A stretch of DNA of 64,000 nucleotides from Persicaria tinctoria (GCA_037127255.1 JBANSL010000002.1:9778001-9842000), one strand, 5' to 3'. Shown: positions 12,691 to 22,740, numbered from the stretch's first letter. Numbers and translations: made by a program. Notes: a model not told the origin generated them from the sequence alone.

Positions 12691-13107
12691 TACTAAAGGA
12701 GAAGTCGTCTTCTTTAATATATATAGGTTTGTTGTTAATTAATTATATATTTTTCTATATTTAAAAAAATTATTATTTATTATAAATCAAATTAATTTTT
12801 TGATAAATAATTAAATAAATATTTTTTCCCTACATCTTAATTGATTGATTTTCTTTTTAATTTACTTTTTTAAATAAAACATATAATCTTTTATAGTTTT
12901 GATTAATGGATAATATATAAATAACGATTAGATCCATTTAATAAATTACTTCGTTATAATTTGATTATATATTTACTTTAATCAATTATTCTCATTTCAA
13001 TGATAACAATGAAGGTTATATGTGTGTGTGGTATAATCTATAGTCAGTTAATAATAAGTCAGGTAATAAATTACTTTATTATATTTATGAATAAAAGTAA
13101 TTAGTTG
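12691..13107. other. AT-rich intergenic stretch
   Basis: About 420 bp of very AT-rich DNA with a short TGTGTGTG run near 13020. I see no gene, RNA or element boundary in it. Confidence 0.6.
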
Positions 13108-13954
13108 ATTTTAGTTTAGTTGTGGAGGGAATTGCACATACTAACCCAAAAAACGAAAAGTGTTGCAAGGTTAACCCGATCCGGAAAAAAATTGCATATC
13201 CGGTAACCCCTGTACCCGGTAGCCCGTTCAAAAGGAGAGAAAGGGAAGAGAGAAGGAAGGGGATCGGAGACGGGGACAGGCGGAGGCATCTCCCTCGAGG
13301 CGAGGCGCAGACGACTAGAAGGGGATCGGAGGCGGGCGAGAAAGGAGGGAGAAGGAGGGGGGTCGAGGGAAGGCACGGGCGGAAGCATCTCCCTCGACGG
13401 TGGATTGCTCGAGGCGAGGCGCAGGCGGAGGCATCTCCTTCGATCTCTGTAGTTGATTGAAGGCAACGGGGTTATTTCCTTCTATTGTTGGCTATTATCG
13501 TCGGAGATTCGTGGCTTGGAGGCGCAGGCGGCGAGTACTTCCACTCTCTCTTTTTTCAGGCGATTTCGAGCCTCGTCGAGGATAATCTCCACAATTGGCT
13601 TCCATTCTGCGATTCCAGGTATAATCCTTCACCCTTCTTCTTCTCTGCTTTATCTTTCAAGTCTTTGAATTAGAATTTTTAGTTTAGGGCTAGAGACTGA
13701 AATTTCGAATTTCAGAATTGAAATGGTTTGGTTTGAAATTTCCCATTCGGTTAGGGTTGGGGTTTGCTGTCTGTCATGTCTGAATAAACAGGTGACATGT
13801 TGATTGGTGTAGGTGTCATGTAGTAAGTGATGTTGCCAAATAAACAGGTGACATGTTGATTCGTGGCTTGGAGATTCTGAAACAATACCTCATATGGAGT
13901 ACTCCATGAATGCAGCATTCACATGAATTAGGATTTGTTATTTGGCTTTCCTGT
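13108..13954. other. GC-rich, gene-like but non-coding segment
   Basis: After an end-like motif (GGAATTGCACATACTAACCC at about 13129) come 250 bp of GA/GC-rich sequence (13220-13470). These include three near-copies of GAGGCGAGGCGCAG and GCGGAGGCATCTCC. A 5'UTR-like stretch with a possible donor (CAG|GTATAATCC at 13617-13620) follows. The overlapping frames on both strands look compositional. A captured or eroded promoter/exon inside a Mutator-like element is my best reading. Two copies of an AACAGGTGACATGTTGATT phrase occur near 13790 and 13843. Confidence 0.35.
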
Positions 13955-14553
13955 GTGCTATTTGTTCTCTCATGAGAAGTGGGACATCTAAATGAATGAA
14001 GAAACCTTTAATATAGGTATGTTGCTGACTTGATTCATTTTAGGGTTGTGTATTATGCACTAGTGTGTTTTGTGTGCAGAGCAAATGATAATGGCCAAGG
14101 TAAATGGATAGACCCTCACATATCAAGTTTCTTTGACATAAATATTCTTCCCATGTAGCCTATTAGCTCAATGGGAGAGCATTGTGGTCATACACAAAGA
14201 TGTGGATTCAATTCTCACGTAGGCTTATTATTCATTATTCAACACCGATTATCAACTTATGTTTAAAACAAGTCAAGCTTGCTACATCACCAAATTCATG
14301 TGTCAAGTAAAAACAATTCATATGTCAAGTAAAACACATTATATGTCATGTAAATCCGGTATGAGTGACATGTAAATTCAGTATGGGTTATGGGTTATTT
14401 TTGGTGCTGCTATCACATAATTTAGTGGCATAAGTGCTTGGATTAGCATGTTTCTTTGTTTGAGGGACTCGCAACGCAGAAGTGAGTTCATTATTAATAA
14501 AACATCAAACGAATGCCACTTTAGTTTCTTTGCTTGGATTAGCATGTTTCTTT
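13955..14553 (+). repeat. Left arm of long inverted repeat
   Basis: 599 bp that recur in reverse complement at 15435-16033 with only scattered substitutions. The arm includes a tRNA-like sequence, several ACATGTCA/TGACATGT words and the phrase GCTTGGATTAGCATGTTTC twice. With an 881-bp spacer, a transcript through both arms could fold into a very long hairpin. Confidence 0.9.
14158..14224 (+). pseudogene. tRNA-like sequence, CAT anticodon-like loop
   Basis: This 67-nt segment has a perfect D stem (GCTC/GAGC), a 5- to 6-bp acceptor (GCCTAT against GTAGGC), an anticodon stem TTGTG/CACAA and a T arm. The anticodon loop GTCATA is one base short and the T stem has a mismatch, so it is a decayed tRNA or tRNA-derived repeat head, not a working gene. 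The mirrored copy at 15764 has the better T arm. Confidence 0.5.
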
Positions 14554-14558
14554 ACTGC

Positions 14559-14624
14559 GTTTTGATGTGTACAAACTATGCTGCGTTTTATTGTAATGGC
14601 TGTCAATTAGTGCCCTTGAACCTT
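14559..14624 (+). repeat. Second inverted-repeat segment (left)
   Basis: 66 bp matching the reverse complement of 16242-16307 exactly as far as I can read. On the left it lies just inside the 599-bp arm, but its partner lies outside the right arm. The order is therefore A B ... A' ... B', not a simple palindrome. Confidence 0.85.
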
Positions 14625-15434
14625 GATATAGATAACATATTTTATTCGTAAATATTTATAGCAAGAGTGAAACTTCTGTACAAGTTCCATATTGAAGATG
14701 ATTGTGCAACTATCACCACACATTTTCTTTTAATGGATGTTTTCGGCACCTGAACTGGCATGGTAATTTCTTTTGGTGGATCAATCAATGTATTCCTGAG
14801 CATTGTAACATTGCTAGTTTGCTGATGTTGTCAATGTTGTGCACGGTTGATGTTGTCAATGTTGTTGTTGTTACACTGGACAAGGGGTGGTGATGATATC
14901 TCGCACAAAGCATGCACGTAGCATAGGCTCGAGGCAAGATCATGGAGTTGCTAGCAAGGCACAACATCGGATGAACAAGGGGGGTTGCAATGTGATAGCA
15001 GCTGCTGTTTATGCTAGCGCTGCAATGATTGATCAGTGCTTTATCTATTTGTCTTATATATATATATAATCTTCATTTAAAAAAATATTGATTGTGAAAA
15101 GTTTGCCTTAATGAAAGAAAATAACATGACAGATGATGTTATTAACATGACATGTTATACTATTTAACATGACAGGTAATGCGAATCGAGCCTCTTCTCC
15201 TTAATGAATGAAAATAACATGACATGTAATGATATTAACATGACATTTTATATCCTTTAACATAAAAAAAAATGTTGTTGTTGGGCAACAACAATCTTCC
15301 TCTTCTTACATTTCAAGTGTGGGATAAGCCGAACGACTGGTGGAACTCACTCTACTGGAATGACTGTGAAACTATAAAGTGGCCTTCCAACAGCTTTATT
15401 AATTTCAACAATAAGAAGACATGCTAATCCAAGC
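14625..15434. other. Spacer of the long inverted repeat
   Basis: No gene. It contains a local duplication of about 90 bp around 15110-15260, with repeated AACATGACATGT words, and a short (TA)n near 15056. The AATGTTGT phrases near 14830 give a 60-codon frame that I do not consider coding. Confidence 0.6.
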
Positions 15435-16033
15435 AAAGAAACATGTTAATCCAAGCAAAGAAACTAAAGTGGCATTCGTTTGATGTTTTATTAATAATGA
15501 ACTCACTTCTGCGTTGCGAGTCCCTCAAACAAAGAAACATGCTAATCCAAGCACTTATGCCACTAAATTATGTGATAGCAGCACCAAAAATAACCCATAA
15601 CCCATACTGAATTTACATGTCACTCATACTGGATTTACATGACATATAATGTGTTTTACTTGACATATGAATTGTTTTTACTTGACACATGAATTTGGTG
15701 ATGTAGCAAGCTTGACTTGTTCTAAACATAAGTTGATAGTCGGTGTCGATTAATGAATAATAAGCCTACGTGGGAATTGAACCCACATCTTTGTGTATGA
15801 CCACAATGCTCTCCCATTGAGCTAATAGGCTACATGGGAAGAATATTTATGTCAAAGAAACTTGATATGTGAGGGTCTATCCATTTACATTGGTCATTAT
15901 CATTTGCTCTGCACACAAAACACACTAGTGCATAATACACAACCCTAAAATGAATCAAGTCAGCAACATACCTATATTAAAGGTTTCTTCATTCATTTAG
16001 ATGTCCCACTTCTCATGAGAGAACAAATAGCAC
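15435..16033 (-). repeat. Right arm of long inverted repeat
   Basis: Reverse complement of 13955-14553 over the same 599 bp. Arms differ at scattered single bases only (for example in the tRNA-like T arm and near 15735). Such high identity implies a recent duplication-inversion or ongoing gene conversion between arms. Confidence 0.9.
15764..15830 (-). pseudogene. tRNA-like sequence (mirror copy)
   Basis: Inverted partner of 14158-14224. Here the T arm is a perfect GTGGG/CCCAC stem with loop TTCAATT, and the D stem is intact. The anticodon loop is again GTCATA (6 nt). The better preserved B-box suggests this copy is closer to the ancestral tRNA-derived sequence. It is probably not an expressed tRNA. 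Confidence 0.5.
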
Positions 16034-16077
16034 GCCGAGGTGCAAATCAAGATGCACACTTCATAGCAAGCATTTAG

Positions 16078-16206
16078 CCTGACTTGTTTTACTTGACACG
16101 TGAATTGTTTTACATGACACATGGATTGTTTTACTGGACATGTGAATTATGTTACTTGACACGTCAATTGTTTTACATGACAAGTGAATTGTTTTACTTG
16201 ATACGA
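16078..16206 (-). repeat. 21-bp minisatellite (TTGTTTTACTTGACACGTGA-like)
   Basis: About six imperfect tandem units of TTGTTTTACNTGACACGTGA plus one base, period 21. Because 21 is a multiple of three, the minus strand reads as a 7-residue repeat over about 45 residues. That frame is a by-product of the period, not evidence of a protein. The unit shares the TTACTTGACA word with the inverted-repeat arms. Confidence 0.75.
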
Positions 16207-16241
16207 TCATACATGTGGTTCGTGTTTGAAATTTCCCATTC

Positions 16242-16307
16242 AAGGTTCAAGGGCACTAATTGACAGCCATTACAATAAAACGCAGCATAGTTTGTACACA
16301 TCAAAAC
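16242..16307 (-). repeat. Second inverted-repeat segment (right)
   Basis: Reverse complement of 14559-14624 (66 bp). It is separated from the right arm by the 21-bp minisatellite. The flanking word GTTTGAAATTTCCCATTC also occurs at about 13732, so more of the left flank was carried along. Confidence 0.85.
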
Positions 16308-17132
16308 ATATCTTTGGTACATCAGATCGATCAAAGGAAATCCTGCATACATGACATGAACTTATATTAACATGTCATTCAAATCCTGAATACATGACAT
16401 GAACTTATATTAACATAGCTTTGGTAGCAATTGAAACGAAATTGGACAAATCTGATGAGCGATTAAGTAGTACCTGCAGCTTTAAGAAGGAGAACTGATG
16501 CTGGGGGAGTTTTGAGTATGAAAGTAAAGCACTAGAGCTCTTATCCTGTCATCCCAAAGCAAGAAATCAAAATTGTGACTGAAAATTGAAATCCAGGACC
16601 ATCAGGAAGCACGAATCAAAACCCTAATTTACACTATAGAAATCAAAACCCCAAATCAACAATTTCTATCTATGTATCCCTAAATTAGGTTTAATAGATG
16701 GAAAATCAGGGAGATGCCAAAACCTTAACCCTAGAATTTTCACTTACAATCGATCAGCAACTGCCTTCGACTCATAGCTGCCTTTATCGACCTTAGCAAT
16801 TGCCTTCAATTTCGTAGGAGTCGTGCACCACTAGCCTCAAAATCTGCCAGATTTGGAGAAATTTCCTAGCGACATGATCAACCGCAACAATGGCATCCGG
16901 GTTTGGGGCCACCATTGGAGACGAATGGGAGGAAGAAGGACCAAGATGACTGCGCTCAAGCCCTCCCGTCGAGCCTGGAGGCCTATCGCCTAGAGCCGCG
17001 AACCCCGCCTCCAACGACGGCGTCTTCCCTCATCCTTCCCTTCCTCTCTCACTGTTGCACGCTTTTCTCTCTCCAACCGGTTGCAGGCTGTGAACAAGGT
17101 ACACCGTAAGGCTTGTGAACAAATGATCCATA

Positions 17133-17135
<3 letters not shown>
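16308..17135. other. Non-coding flank with 5'UTR-like sequence
   Basis: A short duplication (ACATGACATGAACTTATATTAACAT, cited here only by position 16348-16420) is followed by sequence resembling a decayed minus-strand gene start. It is GC-richer at 16880-17100, with small overlapping frames in both directions and no recognisable domain. I do not support a gene. Confidence 0.4.

Positions 17136-17217
<82 letters not shown>
17136..17217. repeat. (TA)n microsatellite
   Basis: About 41 uninterrupted TA dinucleotides. Such tracts extrude cruciforms and are assembly- and replication-fragile, so the length should be taken as approximate. Confidence 0.97.
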
Positions 17218-17220
<3 letters not shown>

Positions 17221-17523
17221 GAAGTTTAAAAAGTGAAATAAAAACCACAAATAACTCGCTCAGCACCAAATAACTCACTCAGCACCATATAATAACACAA
17301 ATGCAACAACTTCCTCTCGATGTTGTGACTGCTTGCTTGTTTGCTTAGGGTTTGAGGTTTTTCCTGGATTTGCTTTATGTGGTTCTTTTGATGTATTCTA
17401 TGATTGTATTTCTTTTAGATCATCATGATTTCATCCTTCGAGATACTCTCGGGTAGACTAACTACCACCCGAATTTTTAACTTAAAAAAAAACAAATGCA
17501 ACAACTTACCAATTTATCTACTA
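17218..17523. other. Intergenic, nothing recognised
   Basis: About 300 bp of mixed composition with a doubled AATAACTC(A/G)CTCAGCACCA phrase near 17252-17286. No gene or element was recognised. Confidence 0.5.
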
Positions 17524-17756
17524 ACTCCGTTCGGAAAAACTTGACACTTTACTATTCATGCACGCTTTTTTAGGAGATAAAACTATATAAAATATATAGT
17601 TTTTTAAATAATTTTTTTAACAACTTCGTAGTTATTATTAATAAGTACAAACTTGTTAAAAAAAATTTAAAAAAAATGAATATTTTATATAGTTTTTATC
17701 GTTCTAAAAAAACGTGCATGAATAGTAAACGACAAGTTTTGCCGAACGGATGGAGT
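17524..17756. mobile_element. Stowaway-like MITE
   Basis: 233 bp bounded by ACTCCGTTCGG...ACTATTCATGCACG and its inverted counterpart CGTGCATGAATAGT...CCGAACGGATGGAGT, with AT-rich loop sequence between. The same TTATTCACGCACGCTTT sub-terminal motif ends the element at 51088-51314, so the two belong to one family. The exact TA target duplication is not certain. Confidence 0.75.
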
Positions 17757-18016
17757 ATGTTTTTTAAAACAAAAAGCAAAAACAAAAACTAACACTCCAA
17801 AACAACCCAAACCATTACTAAGAAAGGAAACACTCATGCCAATACATACGGATGATGAAAGATTCAAATGAAGATACGACACAAAGAGATCTTAAATATA
17901 ATTGGGATATATATAGATGCAATTAATCTAATGAAATAGAGCTAAAGTTTTGGGAGTAACGAAGGAAGTTCATACGGGTCGTGGGTTGAGAACTGGAATT
18001 GAACTCTAAAGATTCA

Positions 18017-18060
18017 AAGGATCGAGATCGGCATGAACCTTCATGGCGATCTCGATCCTT
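18017..18060. repeat. 44-bp palindrome at the gag-like stop codon
   Basis: AAGGATCGAGATCGGCATGAA and its reverse complement (one mismatched base) stand head to head with a 2-base CC loop. The TGA stop of the minus-strand ORF lies in the centre of it. It is outside the normal structure of any gag gene. Confidence 0.85.
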
Positions 18061-18691
18061 TAACAAACTTGGCGGCTCTCGTCGCCTTCTCAAGTGCATC
18101 ACTCAAATCGGTAGGCTCCAGGAGTCTAACATAATACTGGATCTCATCATCCAACCCCGAAACGAACAAATACATAAAATACGACTCACCTTCTCCCCGA
18201 GTATATGCTTCTGCAAGACGCCGCATCTCCGATAACCGAACGAAGTACGACGTCGCCAATTCCCCCTCCCTTTGCTTCATCCCTGTGTACCTTCGAACCA
18301 CGTCCACCGGATCGTCGTTGCCGAATATCCGGTAGAGCTCATCCCGGAACGTCTCCCACGAAAGGTCCTGCCTTTCGAAGTATTCGTCGAACCAGGTCTT
18401 GGCTTCGCCTTCGAGGAGAGGATACACGGTGCTGATCCAATTGGACTGGGGGATTTCGTGAGCGGACAAGTACATCTCGCAATGAGTGATCCACATCCAT
18501 GGATATAGCTTCAATGGATCATCGAAAGGTAGCAGCTTTTTTGTCGGAGCCATTAATTTCATCACTGCTACCGCCGAATCGTAACTGTTTTCGCCGTGTT
18601 GATCGGGTTTTCGCCATGAGACCTTCATCGGAGGATAGGCCATTGCGAAGAAACGCTGTTCTGTTGCCGATTGGCTGATCGAGATACTCAA
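18041..18691 (-). CDS. Retrotransposon gag-like ORF, truncated
   Basis: The open frame has its first ATG at 18643 (200 residues from there). It reads like the N-terminal capsid part of Ty3/gypsy gag (Retrotrans_gag family): FDDPLKLYPWMW, then WISTVYPLLEGEAKTWFDEYF, FRDELYRIFG, RYTGMKQREGE, FVRLSEMRRLAEAY, and LFVSGLDDEIQ. The family's zinc knuckle and the protease-RT-integrase part are missing. The frame stops inside the palindrome at 18017-18060, and I see no LTRs around it. Its uninterrupted frame is unusual for a fragment. It could be a recently broken insertion or a gag co-opted by the host; nothing here decides. Upstream in-frame sequence to 18691 lacks an ATG. Confidence 0.65.
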   Translation of the reverse strand: MSISISQSATEQRFFAMAYPPMKVSWRKPDQHGENSYDSAVAVMKLMAPTKKLLPFDDPLKLYPWMWITHCEMYLSAHEIPQSNWISTVYPLLEGEAKTWFDEYFERQDLSWETFRDELYRIFGNDDPVDVVRRYTGMKQREGELATSYFVRLSEMRRLAEAYTRGEGESYFMYLFVSGLDDEIQYYVRLLEPTDLSDALEKATRAAKFVKGSRSP

Positions 18692-18799
18692 TTCGACGAA
18701 CGTACGGACGAATACCTAAAGCAGCCGAGATTTTCTGTTTCTTCTGCAATATTTAGTGTTAATAATATAGATAGATAAATAGAAATCTTTATGATATAA

Positions 18800-19565
18800 A
18801 GTAAGATATATCTCCATTTTTCAAATGTAAGATAACCCAATCTTTAAGGTGGTGTTAAAAATATATCTCCATTTTTCAAATGTAAGATAAATATCCCGGC
18901 CTTTATAAGTGGTGTTAAAATAATGTCGCAACAATTTTATCTCAAAAAAAAAATGATAACATGGCGCATATATGGCAAAAAATAATAATTTATAAAAGGC
19001 AAAACTAACAATAAAAAAAATCAACAGTAATATAATTTTGTTAAACCATGGGTTTCATGGATTATTATTTTTAAATCAAACCCGGTTTTCTTCAACCCTT
19101 TTTTAATTATTCTCCCTCACGCCAATATCTAGAATATATATTACAATTAATCGGTGTTTGCTTGAATGAATCGGTGTTTGCTTGAACTAAGAAATTGAAT
19201 TCAATATCTATAATATTACAATTAAAAAGAAATGTGATGAAGTTCAATTAAATTTTACTGCTTTACATACGTATTTCCTTAAGGAAACCGGGTTTAAGAA
19301 AACCGGGTTTGCTTCATTAAAAAGTCCAAGAAACCCATGGTTTAACAACATTAATATAATGCTGATTTTTTTTAATTAGTTTTCTCTTTTATAAATTATT
19401 ATTTTTTTGCCATGTATGCAACATGTCATCATTTTTTTTGAGATAAAATTGTTGTGATATTATTTTAACACCACGTATAAAGGTCGGGATAGTTATCTTA
19501 CATTTAAAAGGTGAAGATATATTTTTAACACCCCCTTAAAGGTTGGGTTATTTTAATTAGTTTCG
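18800..19565. mobile_element. Inverted-repeat element, copy 1
   Basis: The left side (AACCCAATCTTTAAGGTGG...TGTTAAAATAATGTCGC) and right side (GATATTATTTTAACACC...CCTTAAAGGTTGGGTTATT) are inverted repeats of about 130 bp. Inside is a second nested pair around CCATGGGTTTC and GAAACCCATGG. No coding capacity. The arms resemble those at 61171-61990 (CAAATGTAA, ATATCCCG, TATTTTAATTAGTTT), so this is a family. Ends are approximate, and a partial extra copy of the left end lies at 18800-18835. Confidence 0.65.
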
Positions 19566-19595
19566 CCATTATTTAATAGAACTTGATTTTTTTAA

Positions 19596-20518
19596 GAGGG
19601 AATTTGGTGAAAAAGCCCTTTTAACATATTTGGTTAGCTAGATAGGCCCATTAATTGTTTTTTTAGTATGCTTAGCCCATTAATTATTTTTTTAGCTTGC
19701 TTAGCCCTCTTGACCGGTCAACGGTCAACGTTGACCGGTCAACCAATTTTGATGCCAACTTTTTTTTTTTTTTTTTTTGATGCCAACTTTTTTTTCTTTT
19801 TTTTTTGTGATGCCATATTTTACCGTTTTGATGCCAACATTTTGTGGTGACAATTTTATATAATTGATGGCATAAGAGCTTAAAACGTGGAATCAAAATA
19901 TTGTCACCTTATTGTCACTTTTCTAATGAAATGATTGGATGACTTTTTTTTTAATGCCACTTTTTTAAAACATTGATGACATTTTTTGTGATGTCATATT
20001 TTACCGTTTTGATGCCAAAATTTTATTACATTTTATTTTCAATCTGATGCCACTTTTCTAATTAAATTATTGGATGACACTTTTTTTAAACTTTGATGAC
20101 ATTTTTTGTTTACTCTAATGTCACGTTGACCATTGATGCCATTTTGAAAATTTTGTATCACATCAAAGAAAAAAATGTCATCAAAAATACTACTTTGAAA
20201 AAATATCATCAAAAATATGGCATCACGGTAAAAAAAATATTATAAAAAAATTGACATAAAAAAGTGGCATCAAAGTGAAAATAAAATATAGTAAAATTTT
20301 GGCATCAAAACGGTAAAATATGACATCACTAAAAAAAAAAGTTGACATCAAAAAAAAAAAAAAAAAAAGTTGGCATCAAAATGGGTTGGTCAACGTTGAC
20401 CGGTCAACGGTTGACCAACCCACCCTATTGGGAAAGGGGTTAGGGCAAACTAATTAAATTGATTTATGGGCTAGGTGATTAATTGGATATTTAAAAAAGG
20501 CCAAGTACCAAAATCGCC
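19596..20518. mobile_element. Mutator-like MITE with 9-bp target duplication
   Basis: Terminal inverted repeats start GAGGGAATTTGGTG on the left and (reversed) GGCGATTTTGGTACTTGG on the right. They continue for more than 150 bp through a GTTGACCGGTCAACG palindrome. The interior is built from repeated TTTTGATGCCA/TGGCATCAAAA words. TTTTTTTAA stands on both outer sides (19587-19595 and 20519-20527), a 9-bp duplication typical of Mutator-like elements, though its low complexity weakens the proof. No ORF of note. Confidence 0.75.
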
Positions 20519-20527
20519 TTTTTTTAA

Positions 20528-21189
20528 TCTTATTTTATTTAATCTTTATGATATAAAGTATTAATTATTTTAGATTTATCTTTTTTTATCTGATAAAAAA
20601 ATTATTTTAGATTGATACAAAGTTATCGATTAATTATGGTTCGCCAATAGATAGATAGATTAATAAAATCTTTATAGATAGATTAATGTAAAATTAATTT
20701 ATAGATAGATATCATTATGGCATAGTGTTTTGAGCGAACTTTGAACAAGAAAGAATCCAATATTGATAAATAAGAAAAATTAATCTAAAATAGACCATGG
20801 TTTATTGAAAGAGAAATTTTAGAACATATATAGATTAAAAAAAATTATAAAGTCTATTAGCAGCATGAAATTTTGTCTATTAACAAGATATTTTATATAA
20901 AAAAATTGCAATTAAGTCATTTTAATTTTATAGAAAATATTTACGAATTTGCCCGATACCTAAAACAACCTATCATATTCATCCTCTTAGCTAAGCTACA
21001 CGCTCTCAAATCCCAAGGATTTTGGTGATTTTTGTTAGATTGCATCCCGGTCTATCAACACAAAAATAAGGATAAGAATTTCATTTGATTTTCTCATTGA
21101 TTTTGTGGGTATTAATGGAGTTTTCTTTAAAAATCAAGGTTAGAAAAATCAAAGTTATAAAATACCTTGTAGATTGTTTCAACTATTAC
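20528..21189. other. AT-rich intergenic stretch before the LINE
   Basis: About 660 bp, very AT-rich, with short GATAGATTAAT repeats near 20650-20700. No gene recognised. The last bases before the LINE target duplication (ACTATTAC) belonged next to what is now 26893. Confidence 0.55.
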
Positions 21190-21396
21190 GTGGGGTGTCT
21201 AGAAGAAAAACCCTAGGGCTCCATAGGCGACTTCCGGCGATCGCCCCTTGGTGATTTCCGGCCGCCTTGCTTTCTCTCCAGTCTAGGGCTGTGGGAGCTA
21301 GGTCTTCTCTCGCCGACTTGTGCGAGATTCACCGTGTGTTGGCAACGCTGGGTGCTTTTGGTTGATTCAGATTGCAAAATTAGGGTTAGGGTAGGA

Positions 21397-22740
21397 ATGG
21401 GAGAGAGAGGGAGGGCTATTCATCTGACAGAGGACGAGGTTGCGCCTGTGATCGGTGACGATGCGATAAAGGACGAGAAATCTATACACAGCAGGCTGTC
21501 CCTGATTGGCAGTGTCCTGTCGAAGAAGCCTCCCAATGCATACGCCTTAAAAGCCACCATGAAAGGCGCATGGAGAGCGAAGGGGGGCTTCCTGTTCAGG
21601 GAAATAAAAGAAAACCTCTTCAGTTTTCAGTTCAGCAATGAGGAAGATAAAGACAGAGTGATGAAGGGGGGACCGTGGTCATTCGATCGCTCGCTGCTTA
21701 TGCTTAAAGAGCCTGGGATGGAGCAAACCTCCTCCATCGCCTTCAATCAGGCTGATTTCTGGATTCGTGTCTATGATGTGCCACTGGTGGCATATACAAA
21801 AGCAATGGTTGAAAAGCTGGGTCAGGTCTTCGGGGGAGTGCTGGAGATGAATGAAGAAGACCTGATGACGTGCAGCAGATACATCCGAATGAGGGTCCGG
21901 GTTGATGTGACAAGACCGCTGCGACGGGGCATCATGATGATGATTGAAGGCAAAAGAATGTGGGTAGAGGTGCGTTATGAAAGATTACCAAACTTTTGTT
22001 ATACTTGCGGATGTTTAGGGCATACTGAATCCGAATGTGAGCGGGGTAATGATGAAGATTCCTTAAGTGGGGAATATGGAGACTGGATGAGGGCATCTCC
22101 AGTGAAGGTTATGAAGGACAGAGATAGTGCAGAGAGAGAAGCGGAAAGAAAGGTGGTCGATAAGATGATAGGGAGGAATGAACAGAAAGGGAAAGAGGAT
22201 AAAGGGATTGGGAGGAGGAAATCTTTGATCGAAATACTAGAGGAGAGGGAGAATGAGGAGCAGAGAGAAATTCCGAACGAGAAGAACCTCTCAAAGGAGG
22301 CGGAGAGGGTGTTAGAGGGGGTGGTTCAGGTGAGCCTGGGAGGGACAAAGAAAGTCAACAATAGCCTGGAGGTGGATATGAGCTCTGCGGGCGGAGGGGT
22401 GAGGGAAGGTGGGGAATTACAAATAGGGAAGGAGCTGAATGACAAGGGGGTAAAGGTTGTGAGGGAGGTAGCTAAGGGGGGTAAGCGTAGCTGGAAGAGA
22501 GCGGCTAGGGGAGGTGAGGGAGATATTTCGAAGGAGAGAGGGGAAACTGGGAATTTGAATACAGAGGGGGGAAACAAAAGGAAAGGTGGGGGAGAAGACA
22601 GTGAGGACGCCATGAATGTCGATCAAGAGGGAGAGGAGAGAGTGGATGGGGAGAAGATGAAGAAAAGGAGAGTCCAAGGTGATTTGGATACCGACTATAC
22701 ACTATCGGCCGGGGAGATAATCCCCCGCCGGGAGTCATGA
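21397..22740 (+). CDS. LINE ORF1, gag-like RNA-binding protein
   Basis: 447 residues from the first in-frame ATG (MGERGRAIHL); the upstream open frame to 21334 has no ATG. The N-terminal 170 residues match the DUF4283 type seen in plant LINE ORF1 proteins (LKATMKGAWR, GPWSFDRSLLML, FWIRVYDVPL, MVEKLGQVFGG). A single CCHC zinc knuckle, CYTCGCLGHTESEC, stands at about residues 200-213. The remaining half is charged, Glu/Lys/Gly-rich and low-complexity. By family knowledge it coats the LINE RNA in a cytoplasmic particle. The TGA stop overlaps the ORF2 start as ATGA. Confidence 0.92.
   Translation: MGERGRAIHLTEDEVAPVIGDDAIKDEKSIHSRLSLIGSVLSKKPPNAYALKATMKGAWRAKGGFLFREIKENLFSFQFSNEEDKDRVMKGGPWSFDRSLLMLKEPGMEQTSSIAFNQADFWIRVYDVPLVAYTKAMVEKLGQVFGGVLEMNEEDLMTCSRYIRMRVRVDVTRPLRRGIMMMIEGKRMWVEVRYERLPNFCYTCGCLGHTESECERGNDEDSLSGEYGDWMRASPVKVMKDRDSAEREAERKVVDKMIGRNEQKGKEDKGIGRRKSLIEILEERENEEQREIPNEKNLSKEAERVLEGVVQVSLGGTKKVNNSLEVDMSSAGGGVREGGELQIGKELNDKGVKVVREVAKGGKRSWKRAARGGEGDISKERGETGNLNTEGGNKRKGGGEDSEDAMNVDQEGEERVDGEKMKKRRVQGDLDTDYTLSAGEIIPRRES

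Noticed and set aside
14158..14224. Functional tRNA-Met gene
   Set aside because: Anticodon loop is one base short, the T stem is mismatched, and the sequence lies in a duplicated repeat arm.
16061..16243. 60-residue heptad-like repeat peptide on the minus strand
   Set aside because: By-product of the 21-bp minisatellite; no promoter or homologue.
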